41,603 nt of DNA from Conidiobolus incongruus B7586 (GCA_000697335.1 JNEM01012248.1:1-41603); one strand, 5' to 3'. Counted from the first letter of the stretch, positions 1 to 11,545 are shown. Made by a program: numbers and translations. The notes: generated by a model from the letters alone, not told the origin.

Positions 1-430
1 CAATATAATTTGAGAAGACCTATTATTTTGCATGATAATTGCAAAATACATAAATCTAAAGTTGTAAAAAACTTTCTAATTAAAAATAACTGGAAAGAAC
101 TACCACATCCAGTATATTCCCCAGATTATAACCCATGTGATTATAATTGTTTTGGGCAATTAAAAAACCAGCTTGCAGGAAAGAAAATTTCTGCAGGAAA
201 ATTTAATTGGTTTGTGAAACATCAAATTTCAGTCCTTAATAAAAAGAACTGTTTTTTAGGTGTTAGATCTTTGCCAAAAGTATGGCAAAAAGTTATTAGA
301 AATAAAGGAAATTATTAATTTTATATTATATATTTATTTTTACTTTGTATATATTAAAATGTTTATTTTTTTTCAATCGCAAAAAATTCCCATTATTTAA
401 ATTACAAAGTAATATTTCAAAATTTGAATA
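1..430 (+). mobile_element. mariner (Tc1/mariner superfamily) 3' end, cut by the window edge
   Basis: The open frame from base 1 to 318 is the C-terminal part of a mariner transposase, the DDE enzyme that cuts and pastes its own element at TA sites. The fragment reads ILHDN, then HPVYSPDYNPCDY, then LAGKKI. The Asp of HDN and the Asp of PCDY have 34 residues between them, the DD34D spacing of mariner. The N-terminal helix-turn-helix and the first catalytic Asp lie off the window, so whether the whole gene is intact cannot be told; the visible 106 codons are unbroken. The flank after the stop, to about 430, still resembles the flank of the copy at 1640-2200, so the element extends beyond the stop. 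No terminal inverted repeat was recognised. Confidence 0.85.
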
Positions 431-1639
431 TAAATTTGATTTTACTAATTGAAAAAAAACACTTAATAATAAAAATTTTATATAAAAAATTTGATCAATT
501 AAAAATATAATATTCAGATATTCAGTGGTGAGTATTCATATTATATTTAGGTACAGTGTCATATCATTTTAACAGATTTTAATTCAAAATTTAATGGATT
601 TGATTCTAAAGAGTATGAGAAATTTTTAGTTTTTTTTTGAATATGATCAAATTAAAATATCAGATTGATTTATTTTTAAATATTTTTAGTTATAATATAT
701 AAAATTAAATTTTAAAAGCTATAATATTAATATATATAGGGCTAATATTTAATTACTCAAATATCAAAATACTCATGTTTTTTAGTGATTATCATAATGT
801 ATCTAAAAGCATTTGATTTATCAATTTATATTGAAATTGATTAATTTTATTAATTTATTAGCATGGAAATTAAGAAATGGCAAATTTTTTAATTTTTAAT
901 CTTTCAAACATATTATACATTTTGAAAAATTATATATATATATTTAAGATATATAGGAAAATAAATATTTTCAAACTATATATATATATATTCAATTTTA
1001 ATTATTTTTTTATTAAAATATTTTGATTTTAAAATTTATATTTAAATTTAATTATATTTAAACTAAATTGTGATTATCAAAAGGTTTTTATTTTTGTATC
1101 TTTAAAACTTAATTATAAACCCTCTAAAATCATCTAAAACTTACAAACAGTTTATAAAGATAGTGTTTTATTTAAAACTACCATATATTGCTAGATTTGT
1201 GATTTTAAAGCTAGAAGGAACATTGTTTAAAATTTATCAAAATCTAAAAGACTAATTATTATTATTATTTTTTTACTTATTAATAAAAAATATATATTAA
1301 GAAATACCTTTTTATTTCTGTTAAAGAACTATTAAATTAATTTAATATTAATTATACAAGCATGTTATATTTATTTAAGTTTAAACTTAAATTAATTAAT
1401 AAAAATATAAAATAGATACCTTATAATTTAATAGAAGCTTAAAAGAAAATTAAAGTAGCTATAGCTAAATTAAACTTATTAAAGTATAACTAAAAACAAA
1501 GGTTTTTACAGTGAATATTTATAATTGATGAATTTTAAATTCTTTTATATAATCTTTTACTTAAAAATAAAACAAGATGTTAGGTTAAGCTAAATCAATC
1601 CTTTTTATAAATTCTAATAAATAAATACTTTAAATATAA
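431..1639. other. AT-rich stretch, no gene seen
   Basis: Low-complexity A/T sequence with (TA)n runs near 930-990. The part just before 1640 may be the ruined 5' half of the second mariner copy, but I could not read a transposase N-terminus in it. Confidence 0.5.
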
Positions 1640-2200
1640 GTGAATATTAATTATTATAATAGATTATAATAATATATAATTTTCTTATTTAATACCTCAA
1701 GGAAAATTAATTAATAGTAAATTATATATTACTTTTTTAAATAAAATAATTTTTAAATGATGTTTTTAATATAAATTAAAGACACCTATTATTTTACATG
1801 ATAATTATAAAATATATAAAGTTAAAGCTATAAAAGATTTTTTATATAAAAAAAATTAGAGGGAGTTACTATATCTGGTATATTCATTTGATTATAACCT
1901 ATATAATTATAATTGTTTTAGACAATTAAAAAAACAACTTACAGGAAAAAAAATTCCTGCAAACAAATTAAATTGGTTTGTGAAACATCAAATTTCAGTC
2001 TTTAATAAAAAGAACTGTTTTTTGGTATTAGAAACTTACTAAAGGTATAGAAAAAAGTTATTAATAATAAAAGAGGCTATTAATTTTATATTATTCATTA
2101 ATTTTTATACATTATTTATTAATTTATTTGTTTAATTTTAATTTTAAAATTGTACCATTATTTAATTTCTGCACTAATATTAAATTATTCAAAATGTTTA
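1640..2200 (+). mobile_element. Degenerate mariner copy 2
   Basis: Same family and orientation as the copy at the window start. Readable blocks are YLIPQGKLINSKLYITFL (the stretch before the second catalytic Asp in mariners), ILHDN, a damaged HP-YSPDYNPCDY block, and KLNWFVKHQISVFNKKNCF, which is almost identical to copy 1. Stops and frame breaks interrupt it. Compared with copy 1, nearly every base change is G/C in copy 1 to A/T in copy 2, many at CpA/TpG. The homology runs past the stop to about 2195. This is a dead copy. Confidence 0.8.
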
Positions 2201-2589
2201 TCTGTTCCACAATAAAATAATTAAAAATGGTGAAGATTGTAAACAAGTTCAAAAATGAAAAAAAGTAATTAGTAGAAAATACAAAATTATATAATAGACA
2301 ACCCTTCACAAATTGTTATGGTGCTGTGAAAGTAATAAATTATTTAATTTTCTCATCAATTACAAATAGAATAAGTATCAATACCAAAATCTCATTTTTT
2401 GATATTAAGTGTTAACCTGATTATTTTTTCATCTGAAATATTTTATTGAATGGACTTTAGTGACAAATCCGACTAAATTTTTACTTTAAAAGTACAAGGG
2501 TGTTGGAATTTGATTAAATCTAATGTCATGATAACCTTATTTTATTAAACATTTAAAAACAAATGTCATTAATTACAATTTTCACTGAT

Positions 2590-2970
2590 GTAGCTTTCAA
2601 AGAGCTACTACAATTATTTTTCCAGAAATGCGAGCTGTGATGACTTACAGAAACAAGCTAACAAAGAGGGGAGAAGTCCTCGGATGACAGCAGTAGTTAC
2701 TCTGTGATCATAATATTGAGTATGATATGAAATAAGAGGATTCATGCGAAGTAGAATAGATGATTAATTAATGTCAAATGATACGAATCTTATTACTAGT
2801 AGAGAGAACAAAGGAAGTAGGAGGGAAAAAGGATAATCATTAGTCAATAGAAATCGAAGCTGGAGCGAAACCTTATTAAGGTGAGCATTTGGGATATTAT
2901 ACTATTCATGGATTCTAGGTTAGGGTACGATGTTGAGGGGATGAGCAATATGTATTATTTCAAGTCATGG
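2590..2970. other. Higher-complexity island, possible unrecognised gene relic
   Basis: About 380 bases with clearly higher G+C and less A/T repetition than the flanks. Open stretches of 20-30 codons occur on the plus strand in shifting frames: one reads SRNASCDDLQKQANKEG, another ILFMDSRLGYDVEGMSN. I recognise no family. In this window such islands usually turn out to be decayed genes, so that is my leading reading; a conserved non-coding element is the alternative. It lies downstream of the SMP-30-like gene. Confidence 0.3.
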
Positions 2971-3304
2971 CAATCGTTAAAAATATTTCAATTTATATAT
3001 AATTTTGTACCTAAATATTAATACACATCCATCGTGAGTTTAGCGATTAAATCAATTATATTCCTATTTTGCCATATTAAAAATCAAACAATTTTTGAGT
3101 TTAAAGTTAACCAAATTACTTATGGTTAAGTAGTGAACTCTACTCCTTCCCTTTATTTTGCAAATACATTAAAATTAAAAAAAATCAACAATATTTCTCA
3201 GGGAATTAGATTCTATAGAGCTATAATACTATAATTTGAAACTGTTTGCTATTTAACTTATTATCTTTATATGTAAAGCAATTTGTTCATATTTCCAAGT
3301 AGAA

Positions 3305-4339
3305 TTAATTTTGTAAATTAACAAATGCTCTGCCAGGATGTGGAACCTTAATAACATCGACACAGCCTTTGCCGACCCCTCTAGGAGTGCTTCTGCCACA
3401 TCGACCTACAATATGCAAAATATCTCCTTTGGGACCCCCAAATTCAAGATTAGTAGGATAATCAAAATTCAATTTGATCTTATTAATAATTTGGCCTTGG
3501 GGATTAAGTACAGTAATCTGAGATGATCCATATCTAGTAACATAGAGATTACCTTTAATATCAAGGCGCATACCATCAATCCATGATGACGCAGAATTAT
3601 CCAGTTGATCAAAATCGGCGAATAGAGTCTTATTAGCTAATGTGAAATCTTCAAGGATTTTATACTTCCAAATTTTCTGTACAATGGGCACCATTTTATC
3701 ACAATGAGATTCTGATACCAACAAATATTGGTCATCCATGGTCAATTCAACACCATTTGTAAGACCCATTTCATCTAGTAGCTGAACAGTGCCATCGTTC
3801 TTACAAACCCACAGGTCGCCACTTTTATTCGTAGTGGTTGGAGAATATCCCCAGCCTGTCAAGTAGACAGCATTTCCCGATTGACTTATAGCAATGTCAT
3901 TAGGATGAATAAATCTAGAATCTTTACAAAAATCATTTTGAGCCACCGGATTGCCACGATCATCCAATCTCACTTTAATTACACGATGATTCATCAAGTC
4001 AGCCAAATATACAGTGTTTTTGTCAACAAAGCGAATACCGTTAATATACGAATTTTTGTGATTGTCAACATATAAAGATTGCTGACTACCACTAACTCTG
4101 CCTATCTCAATGGGTGGGAATTGGTTGTAAGATGAAGCGAAGAATTCTCCCTTATAGTTGACAGATGCACCTTCAATCCAAGAAGTGAATTTGGAAGTCT
4201 GTATGGTTATCAAAGGATAGACGAATCCAGTGGGAACAATTTGGTCCAAATCATGAAGAGATAATGCATCAAGATTGAGGAAGGATTGGACCAAGTCAAA
4301 ATAAATTAAAATGGAAGTGATGAAATGAATTAGTAACAT
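3305..4339 (-). CDS. Secreted SMP-30/gluconolactonase-like beta-propeller protein
   Basis: 344 residues, intact, no intron. Residues 1 to about 19 form a hydrophobic signal peptide, so the product is probably secreted or enters the secretory pathway. The rest fits the SMP-30/gluconolactonase/LRE family of six-bladed propellers, which hydrolyse lactones or related esters with one divalent metal. Likely metal ligands are Glu56 (WIEGAS), Asn195 (TNGVEL) and Asp255 (WIDGMRLD), with Asn147 (HPNDIA) in the substrate-side position. These match the classical Glu-Asn-Asp set. Two N-glycosylation sequons (Asn171, Asn236) and five cysteines fit an exported protein. Family assignment is firm; the substrate is unknown, and strictosidine-synthase-like or paraoxonase-like activity is possible. 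It stands alone, with a degenerate AT-rich flank upstream and no clear TATA box. The Met at 4339 is used because the signal peptide follows it directly. Confidence 0.85.
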   Translation of the reverse strand: MLLIHFITSILIYFDLVQSFLNLDALSLHDLDQIVPTGFVYPLITIQTSKFTSWIEGASVNYKGEFFASSYNQFPPIEIGRVSGSQQSLYVDNHKNSYINGIRFVDKNTVYLADLMNHRVIKVRLDDRGNPVAQNDFCKDSRFIHPNDIAISQSGNAVYLTGWGYSPTTTNKSGDLWVCKNDGTVQLLDEMGLTNGVELTMDDQYLLVSESHCDKMVPIVQKIWKYKILEDFTLANKTLFADFDQLDNSASSWIDGMRLDIKGNLYVTRYGSSQITVLNPQGQIINKIKLNFDYPTNLEFGGPKGDILHIVGRCGRSTPRGVGKGCVDVIKVPHPGRAFVNLQN

Positions 4340-5290
4340 TTAGATTGATATTACCTTAATACTACTTGATAATTATTATTAAATCAAATCAAATCAAATT
4401 TAATTAAAATTTATATTGAATTTTTAAATCCTTAAATACCTATAAATTTCAAAGTGATTACGTGTACAAAAATTTATATATATTATATAATTTTCAAATT
4501 AGAAAAAATTTTTACCAATTAAAGAAATTCAATAAATTTTATTTAATAAAAAAAAGAATAAGGTAAAATTTATTAAAATTAAAACAATTATATATATTAT
4601 AATTTAATTAATATTATTAATAATAAATTAATTTCGATCCGAAATAATTTTTATTAAAAAAATTTTTTTATATTAATATTATTATTATTATAAAAATTAA
4701 TTAAAATCTAATATAAATATTTTTGTATACTATAATTGAATAAAGTAATTTGAATTTAATAAAGACTATTGATAAATATTTATTTATATATTATATATTG
4801 AACTTATAAACTCTTTATTAATCTATGAATTCTATATTTAAATTATGTTAAATATTTCTAAGATATATTGATATTATTTGATGGATAATTTATTTAATAT
4901 TCAAAATTCCCAAAATAGAGTTGATTTATTACTTTGACTAAAATAAAATTTAATTTATTTAATTTCATATTCAATTAATTTTCTTTATATAATTTAATTT
5001 AGTTAATAGTGGTTTTATTATTGAAAAATTAGTTGAAATTTCAAAGAACTTTGCTTAAATCTAACACATATTTAAAGAAATTAATGATATTATTATTATT
5101 ACTATTATTATTATTAATGTGAAATTTTAAAATATCTACCTTATAATTTAATAACTCATTCAAACTAAGCTCATAAAATTTAATATTATTAGGTATAATG
5201 ATTGTATTAAAATAATTTAAATAATTTAAATTATTTAAATTATTTTGATTTATTATTAATTATTAAAAAACTGTCATTGAGTATTTTAGT
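4340..5290. other. AT-rich intergenic stretch
   Basis: Low-complexity upstream region of the SMP-30-like gene, with an imperfect AAATC/AAATCA run just above its start and short (ATT)n tracts near 4680 and 5090. No gene, RNA or clear regulatory site is recognised. Confidence 0.5.
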
Positions 5291-5446
5291 CAAGTTGTAA
5301 AAATTTACTATTTCACTTATTCGCTTTTGGCTCGATTTCTGATTCGATTTCTGGTGAATCAAATTCAGTAAAACATTTGAACTTGGGGGATTTTAATGGA
5401 ATAAAAAGAAAAATAAACACCTACTATTACCTCTTCTTTTGCATAT
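5291..5446 (+). repeat. Dispersed ~150-bp repeat, copy A
   Basis: One of three diverged copies, all in this orientation (others at 11404-11545 and 40291-40428). Shared blocks in order: a TTCACTTATTCGC/TTCACTC block, a TGAATCAAATTCAGT block, TTGAACTTG, GAATAAAAAGAAAAAT, and CACCTACTATTACCTCTTC ending in TTTTGCATAT. Copy A carries a small internal duplication of GATTTCT. No protein is evident. It could be a short interspersed element, a non-coding RNA gene, or a conserved flank carried along with duplicated genes. Confidence 0.65.
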
Positions 5447-6311
5447 TCTATTAATTATTACTATTGTTGTTAATGTGTATTGTTGACATTTCCATATTAT
5501 TGGATAAATAGTTATTGTTTAATATAACACGTATAACTTTAATTTTGTATAAAATTAATTAATAACCAAATTTTGATGATTTTTTATATTAATAAAATTT
5601 ATGTAATCATCTTTTTTTATTTTTTTTAACTATTCTTTGCTAATTATATTCAACAATTATAGTCTTATCACTATTTAATTTGATTTTAATTTGGCTTTAA
5701 TGAAGTCTAGTATAAATTACTGATAAATTAAATCTATATATATATACGTATTATCAAACATAGGTTATAAAGAGTCATTTACAAAATTGATTTACATTTT
5801 TGAAATTTTAATTATAAAGAAGTCATTTGATATATTATTTTAATAACTTTCAATTATAATTATACTATTTAATATTATAAAATTTTAAATTTAATTAATA
5901 TCAATTTCATATTATGGACCAATATTGATTACAAAAATGTCTTTATAATAATTAATTATTAAATATATTAGAAAATACTTTTATTATAAATATTCTAAAT
6001 ATTATTACCCAACTGGATATAATTATTTATTTAGTATAAATCTTGATATATTAAGAATTTACAAATATAGAGGTATAAGAATTAATTATTAAATTAGTGA
6101 AAATAAAACTTTATAAACTTTTTAATTATTAATACAGTAATAAGATTTCAAAATGATAAAAATCTAAAAAGGAAATTAATGATTATTTGGATGCAATTTA
6201 TTCTATATTCAGGATATTATATTAAAAAAAACATAATTTTCTAACAAAAAGCTATGTAATCAATCAATATGATTTGTAGTATTGTTGTATTTTAAAATTA
6301 ATCATCTCTTC
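5447..6311. other. AT-rich stretch, no gene seen
   Basis: Low-complexity sequence between repeat copy A and the relic that begins near 6312. Nothing recognised. Confidence 0.45.
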
Positions 6312-6810
6312 CAGTTTGATAACTAAACCAATATTATTTCTATTTTAAGCTGGCTTTGTCAGTCTATAATTGAAGGATACTCTTTGTTCTCTTTATTTTC
6401 TTTATTGGATTTTATCCAAATCCCATATCATTCATTGATTCAATTATTTAAACCTACAGTCCCGATACGTTAAAGAGCAGCATTAATAAATAATTTACTA
6501 AATCATATTTTGAGTACTTTTCTAACTACCATCTTTATTTATAAAACTTAATATAAAACACAACAGTATTACTGTTATTTATCATTTGAGCTTAATATTT
6601 GGTATCATAATTTACATTTACTATAACTTTTTATTGATGCTATTATTTCTATGTATTTTGATTTAATATAGTTAAATCAAAATATGCAATTTATGATTTA
6701 GTCTACCCCAACATTTTCAATCTAGGTTACACTATTGGAATTTCATTGTAAGTTGAATATATTATTCATTCTGTATACTATTATATGGATTATATTAAAA
6801 TAAGATAATT
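6312..6810 (+). pseudogene. Unidentified decayed coding segment, copy 1
   Basis: Homologous to the minus-strand segment at 20955-21270. Shared peptide-like blocks are LITKPIL, DFIQIPYHSLIQLF, PIR-stop-RAALINNLLN and ILSTFLTTIFIYKT. Similarity holds better at the protein level than in low-complexity DNA, so this looks like an old gene rather than a plain repeat. A further open block here, KYAIYDLVYPNIFNLGYTIG at about 6670-6760, was not found in copy 2. Copy 1 lacks about 85 bases present in copy 2. Both copies carry the same TAA after PIR. I do not recognise the family. It ends about 130 bases before the outer edge of the big inverted repeat. Confidence 0.5.
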
Positions 6811-8087
6811 TTTATAATTTAATGATAATTTGAAATAGTCCAATAAAGTTGAAATATACATAATAATATCAAATACCTTATTTATTAGTTTAAATTCCAA
6901 TATTATGATTTACAAAATCATAGATGGTACAAAATGCAAGTTAATGCAAATCGGATGAAAATTAGGCAAAAAATACTCAAAATCTCAAAATTACCCCACT
7001 CTTAGCATGATAATCTACTTCAATCTACGAGAAAATGAAAACAGTTACAGGATTCAACCTAAATAAGGTCATCTATCAATCTAACTATGATAATATGGTA
7101 TATTCTGTAACATACAATGTTAAAGTTTTCAAAATGACCAGTGCGTTATTAAAGCAATGAGTCATAATGAATGACATCAAATTCCATTTTCATAAATATT
7201 AAATATTTGGATTTTATGAACTATTGAATATGGTACATTAAGTGTTAGGTTGAATAATAAAGAGTAAAATTCAAACATTATGATATAGTGATTGTTGAAA
7301 TATTAGTATAGCACTCAATATACTAACCCAGTCTAGTTACATCAAATATGAAAATAATCTCATTATCAACAAATTAATATGTTTTGTATTCAACATGAAG
7401 TCATCCATCAAAAGCACTTTCATATGATATTTGGTGTGGAAGACAAATTTAGAAATTACCATTTGGAATGTAAATAGACTAGTAAATGTCACAACTCTGA
7501 TAAAACTTGATTTTAACTCCCTTCGTTGTACAAATGATCAAAGTCTAAAAGTTATCCTGTTCAACTGTAACCATGATCATTTCTGTATTAGCAAAGCTTA
7601 ACTATTGGAAATTTGATCAAATCGATAAGACAAGTAACTTGATGCAAGTTTGACAGATAGATTGCAGTCAATTGAATTTATGCAGTTATATACCATACAG
7701 TTAGAAATTAGTTCACTGTGGATATGTCATCAGTATATTTCAATTAGACTAATTATTACAATCAATGTTCTGTAACTATGTCAACTATCTATAAGTTTGA
7801 ATGTATGGACTTTGGATAATACAAGAGATGATATCAAATAAATATAAGTTGATTGATTATAAAAATCACTTTGAGTTAGTGTTGTATTGAAATACTCTGT
7901 CTTATTTGCTACAATCCTTCTTAAATTGTTTAGATATTGAAAGTAGATGTTAAGATCCGAGCTGATTGAAGTTTTCACTTACACCAATTGATATATGTTG
8001 AATTCCTTTTGTCCGAGCTGTGTCAATTGTGTTATCCTTTATCGAATCTCGTGAAAAGAGTTTAGACAGCGTAGGCAATCTACTGAA

Positions 8088-8095
8088 TATAAATA
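8088..8095 (+). promoter_or_regulatory. TATA box of the left twin gene
   Basis: TATAAATA lies 77 bases before the ATG. The same octamer precedes both intact transporter genes at a similar distance, which supports it as a core promoter element here. Confidence 0.55.
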
Positions 8096-8171
8096 TGAGG
8101 TCAACAATTATTATATTCTACAATCAATTCAATAATATTGATAATTCCAATTAAATCATTGAAACTCAAGA

Positions 8172-8732
8172 ATGCCTGTTCAAGTCGCAATTCCATTAGC
8201 AACAACCGGATTAACTGCAGCTGCTGGTATGACCATATTCGGATGGGCCGCAGTAGTCGTAGTTCCTGGAACACTTGCCGTCTTTGCTACCATTGCTTGG
8301 CTCAAGTCCGAGAAAATTATTAAACGCTCCTTTGAAAATCCAATTGCCGTTTTACACTGTCGAACTAAATCCTTGGGAGACTACAATCAAGATATTGACC
8401 ATATTAACCAAGTTTTCGAGAATGTTGTATTGAGCCATGTTTATCAATGCTATAATGGTGAGTTGTGCTTCTCAGCTGAAGGAGAAAAAGATAAGCTTAC
8501 AATGTATTCATTCAACAAGATTAAGAAAGGAGATTTGGAAGTTGATGTCAAGCCTGTGTACTGCAAGTATGAAGGTCATGAGCAATTAGAATGTGCTGAT
8601 TGGGGAAATATGTCGATGTTAGAAGACAAATACTGTAGAAATCCTCAAAATATTTACATCAATGACCAACACTTCAATAATAGAACTCAAATTCCTGATG
8701 AAAATAGATTTAAGAGAGTTATGACCGTTTAA
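8172..8732 (+). CDS. Orphan 186-residue membrane-anchored protein, left twin
   Basis: Intact, intronless gene; I do not recognise its family. Residues 5-44 are strongly hydrophobic and rich in Ala, Gly, Thr and Val, enough for one long or two short membrane helices, followed by the basic stretch KSEKIIKR. Residues 55-186 are soluble-looking and charged, with six cysteines (63, 93, 99, 131, 141, 155) and two N-glycosylation sequons (Asn146, Asn170). An even cysteine count with sequons suggests a disulfide-bonded domain in the ER lumen or outside the cell, tethered by its N-terminus. That is inference. The twin at 12831-13391 differs only at the last residue (Val186 here, Ile there). The two genes converge on the spacer. 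The start is the first Met after the TATA box. Confidence 0.8.
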   Translation: MPVQVAIPLATTGLTAAAGMTIFGWAAVVVVPGTLAVFATIAWLKSEKIIKRSFENPIAVLHCRTKSLGDYNQDIDHINQVFENVVLSHVYQCYNGELCFSAEGEKDKLTMYSFNKIKKGDLEVDVKPVYCKYEGHEQLECADWGNMSMLEDKYCRNPQNIYINDQHFNNRTQIPDENRFKRVMTV

Positions 8733-8749
8733 TAAATTTACTATTCTTT

Positions 8750-9429
8750 ATATATTTTTATAAATTGAAATTCCAAAATTTTATATTATATAGATCCCGT
8801 TACTAATAAATTACTCGATATCCAACTATAGTTTACTATAATTCAACTATTTTAAATAATATGACAAAACATATCTTTGAATTGCATTTTGATTGAATCG
8901 AGATCATTTTTAATATTTCACAAATTAATAATTGTATCTTTTGTTTATAATAAATTTTAGATTTACTATATCACAACTATGCAATATTTGCAATAATAAA
9001 TTCTTTAAAAACTTTGGCATTGTGATACCTTCTAAATACATAAGGAAAATTCTTTGAATTAGTACAGTATAAGTTAGAAACATTACATTGAAAATTGATA
9101 AATATCGAGATTTTGAATCACTATGTTAATACAATTACTAAATACTTGTCTTTTATTCTCACTAAATTTCTCATTTTCTTCAATATATTGATATTTAAGT
9201 AAGTATCAAACGATATAATTTATAATTTATCAAAACCTTAATTTAGTGTACACTATAGAATTTTAATATTAGCATTTAACAATAATATACTATTCGTGGT
9301 TTAGTCTTTTTAGATTATTCATTAGTTTGAAGCGATAAATTCATAAATTTACAAATTAGAAACATCCATATCGTTGTGTTTTATAATAAGTTTTTTCAAT
9401 AAAGTTGATTGATAGTAAATTATTTAAAT
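8750..9429. other. Spacer, proximal part; no gene seen
   Basis: AT-rich DNA between the left arm and the fructosamine-kinase relic. It may contain the unreadable N-terminal half of that relic. Confidence 0.4.
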
Positions 9430-9900
9430 ACTTGATACTGTGAATGATATATCTAACAAAATATATTGGCTTAACTATCCAATCGAGATGGACGCTTAAT
9501 TTTGAAATGCAACATAATAATTGTTAATATCAATTACAATCAGTTAAAAGCTGAAGATTCTTTAGTGATGTTCAAAATAAATGACTGAGATTAACAAAAT
9601 TAAACCAATCCTCTTACACAATCACTTTGTTCAGGAAGGTATAATCAAGAAACGGTGGACATCTTGCCACAATTAATGCAAAATCCCATAGAGACATATT
9701 AACAGGATTTATCCATCATAATTATGTTATAAAACCTTGGATCCCAAGCTTTTGAAGGATTACTTTCGGACCACATTCAAAAAATGATCAGTAATAGAGT
9801 TGAAATAATTCATGAAATTTGTATTATTATATCAAAAGGTTAAATCATGTTGGGAGATTATAGATATATTTCTAAGTATTCGATGATCAAGTTCTATTAG
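9430..9900 (+). pseudogene. Fructosamine-3-kinase relic in the inverted-repeat spacer
   Basis: Frame-shifting blocks match the C-terminal two thirds of the fructosamine/ketosamine-3-kinase family, which phosphorylates sugar-amine adducts on proteins. In order: YIGLTIQSRWTLNF (family NYIG..PQ.NTW), KIKPILLHNHF (family KPSLLHGDLWSGN), QDLSIIIML and NLGSQAFEGLL (family EADL.IM.LFG..G..F), then a weak match to the helical C-terminus. The HGD catalytic block reads HNH. Stops and frameshifts separate the blocks. The best guide is the clearer relic at 19680-20610. A chance G-GHLATI string in another frame imitates a C-type lectin and was rejected. Confidence 0.6.
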
Positions 9901-11403
9901 TTTTTTAATACAGAATAAATGATGTTTTATCATGAACTGAAAATATTGTGAACATTAAAACATTAAATATATTATTATTTAATCTGTATGATTTAATACA
10001 TCAGTTCAATAACCTTCACCCAAGATATACTTTAAATTGTTGATATTTAATGCAAGTTTAGGAAGCATTCTACTATCATTATATATACCTCCCCATACTA
10101 TTTGAATACCTAGGGATAATTTTTTCTTTCGAATTTAACCATCTAAGCTTTTAGTCTTAACTAAATTTGGATATTAATCAATTTTATAATTATCGTGAAA
10201 ACATTTTAAAATCTAGAATTGTATTTCTGTGATCAAACAACATATATATTTTATACTATTTCACTTTAAAAAATACATATTTCTTTAAAAAATCAATATT
10301 TTTTTAAATCTATGATACAAATAATTTGATATTTTGAACTCAAATGCTAATATACATTATTCAATAAATACTCCTTTATCAAGATAAATTTGGCCATTAT
10401 CGAGTATTAGCATGTAATATTAAGAGATAAAATTAATAGATAAATTTTATTTAATAAATTCAATAAATCTTACATTAATCTTGATTTTGACAATTATTAA
10501 TAATTTCATAAGTCAAAAATATCTGTCTAAAATTGATTTTTCGAATATTTTTTTTGCCATCATGGCCCTAACTATGTTAAAAATGGAATATCATAGTTAT
10601 TGAATAGAAAATTCACATGTTAATAATATTGAATCATTGAAAATTGAATCTAGTATGTTTATTTAATTCAACTTATGTGGATTCGCAACCTCTTGGAATT
10701 GAATCATCAATATTAATTCATTACATTTATCAAAATAATCAATTAAACAATATCAAATTGGGAGAAATAAATGTTTTCTTCTAGATATAACACTAAATGG
10801 AATTGGAAAAATTAAACATACAAAAAATTGCTCATATTATATCAAGCATACTTGTACTAATATTAGAATTTTATTAACAACCAGATTAGTTTTCATATTC
10901 TTTCAAATTAAATACAAATTTTCATGGAAATATTTTAATAATTATAAAATAAAATACTTGATTTCTTGGCTCCGGTTATTATTTTTTCGAACCTTATTAT
11001 TAAATCAGAATATTTATATTTTTCTAATTTCAATTTTTATATTGATGAACAAACTAATATTGTTTATATGTAAATAATTTGTAGCAATAATCAGAGTAAT
11101 TTGATTACCAAAATATATGGTAAAATACAATATTTTATATAATAGCATCACCTCTAAATATAATATAATTAATAAGTGATATAAAGTTTAGAAGTTAGAA
11201 AATGATACTATGAGGAAATTACTGATAATTTTTGTATAAGTTTTAATGTTAATTAAAATTAGAAAGATATATTTTATAATTCGACCAAAATTTCAAATTA
11301 CCCATTATATTTGATATATATTTATATTGCTATTAAATTATATTAATTCAAATTACTTAGATATATTCATAATCATCATAAAATTATACTGTATATCTTA
11401 TTC
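9901..11403. other. Spacer, middle part, with one short coding-like island
   Basis: Mostly low-complexity A/T. The minus strand of about 10010-10150 is more complex and keeps one frame open for some 40 codons, containing KLSLGIQIVWGGIYNDSR and LALNINNLKYILGEGY. I recognise no family; it is probably another gene fragment. Confidence 0.3.
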
Positions 11404-11545
11404 AGGTTGAAGAATTCACCATTTTACTTGTTCACTCTTGGATCGATGCCTGTTGAATTAAATTCAGTTGCACATCTGAATTTGATGTGCTTTAATAGAA
11501 TAAAAAGAAAAATAATCACTTACTATTGCCTCTTCTTTTGCATAT
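11404..11545 (+). repeat. Dispersed ~150-bp repeat, copy B
   Basis: Closest to copy A: GAATAAAAAGAAAAATAA, then CACTTACTATTGCCTCTTC, then TTTTGCATAT. It lies in the inverted-repeat spacer, about 1.5 kb past a fructosamine-kinase relic. Copy C also lies past such a relic, by about 0.75 kb. Confidence 0.65.

Larger units (their letters stand above)
6945..8749 (+). repeat. Left arm of a large inverted repeat
   Basis: These 1805 bases pair with 14618-12814 read on the other strand, with a constant coordinate sum of 21563, so there is no net indel. Long stretches compared by eye were identical. The only mismatch I found is 8727 versus 12836. The arm holds the 186-residue gene and about 1.2 kb of its upstream DNA. 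The outer edge is abrupt in identity, although faint similarity continues about 40 bases outward with a one-base offset (CATTTTGTAC on both sides). The inner edge, just after the gene's stop, shows no convincing similarity beyond it. Confidence 0.95.

Noticed and set aside
2630-2700. GTGATGA as a possible box C of a C/D snoRNA
   Set aside because: No box D (CTGA) at a suitable distance and no flanking stem.
7781-7978. 65-codon open frame opposite the twin gene's upstream region, duplicated at 13585-13782
   Set aside because: It is duplicated only because it lies in the inverted-repeat arms. It has no recognisable domain and its Ser/Tyr/Leu/Asn-rich composition suits chance.
8138-8323. 61-codon frame overlapping the start of the orphan gene, also at 13240-13425
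   Set aside because: Shadow in another frame of the 186-residue gene.
9640-9740. A GGHLATI string resembling a C-type lectin domain
   Set aside because: No lectin cysteines or WND-type block follow. The neighbouring frames align in order with the fructosamine-3-kinase relics at 20 and 39 kb, which explains the region better.
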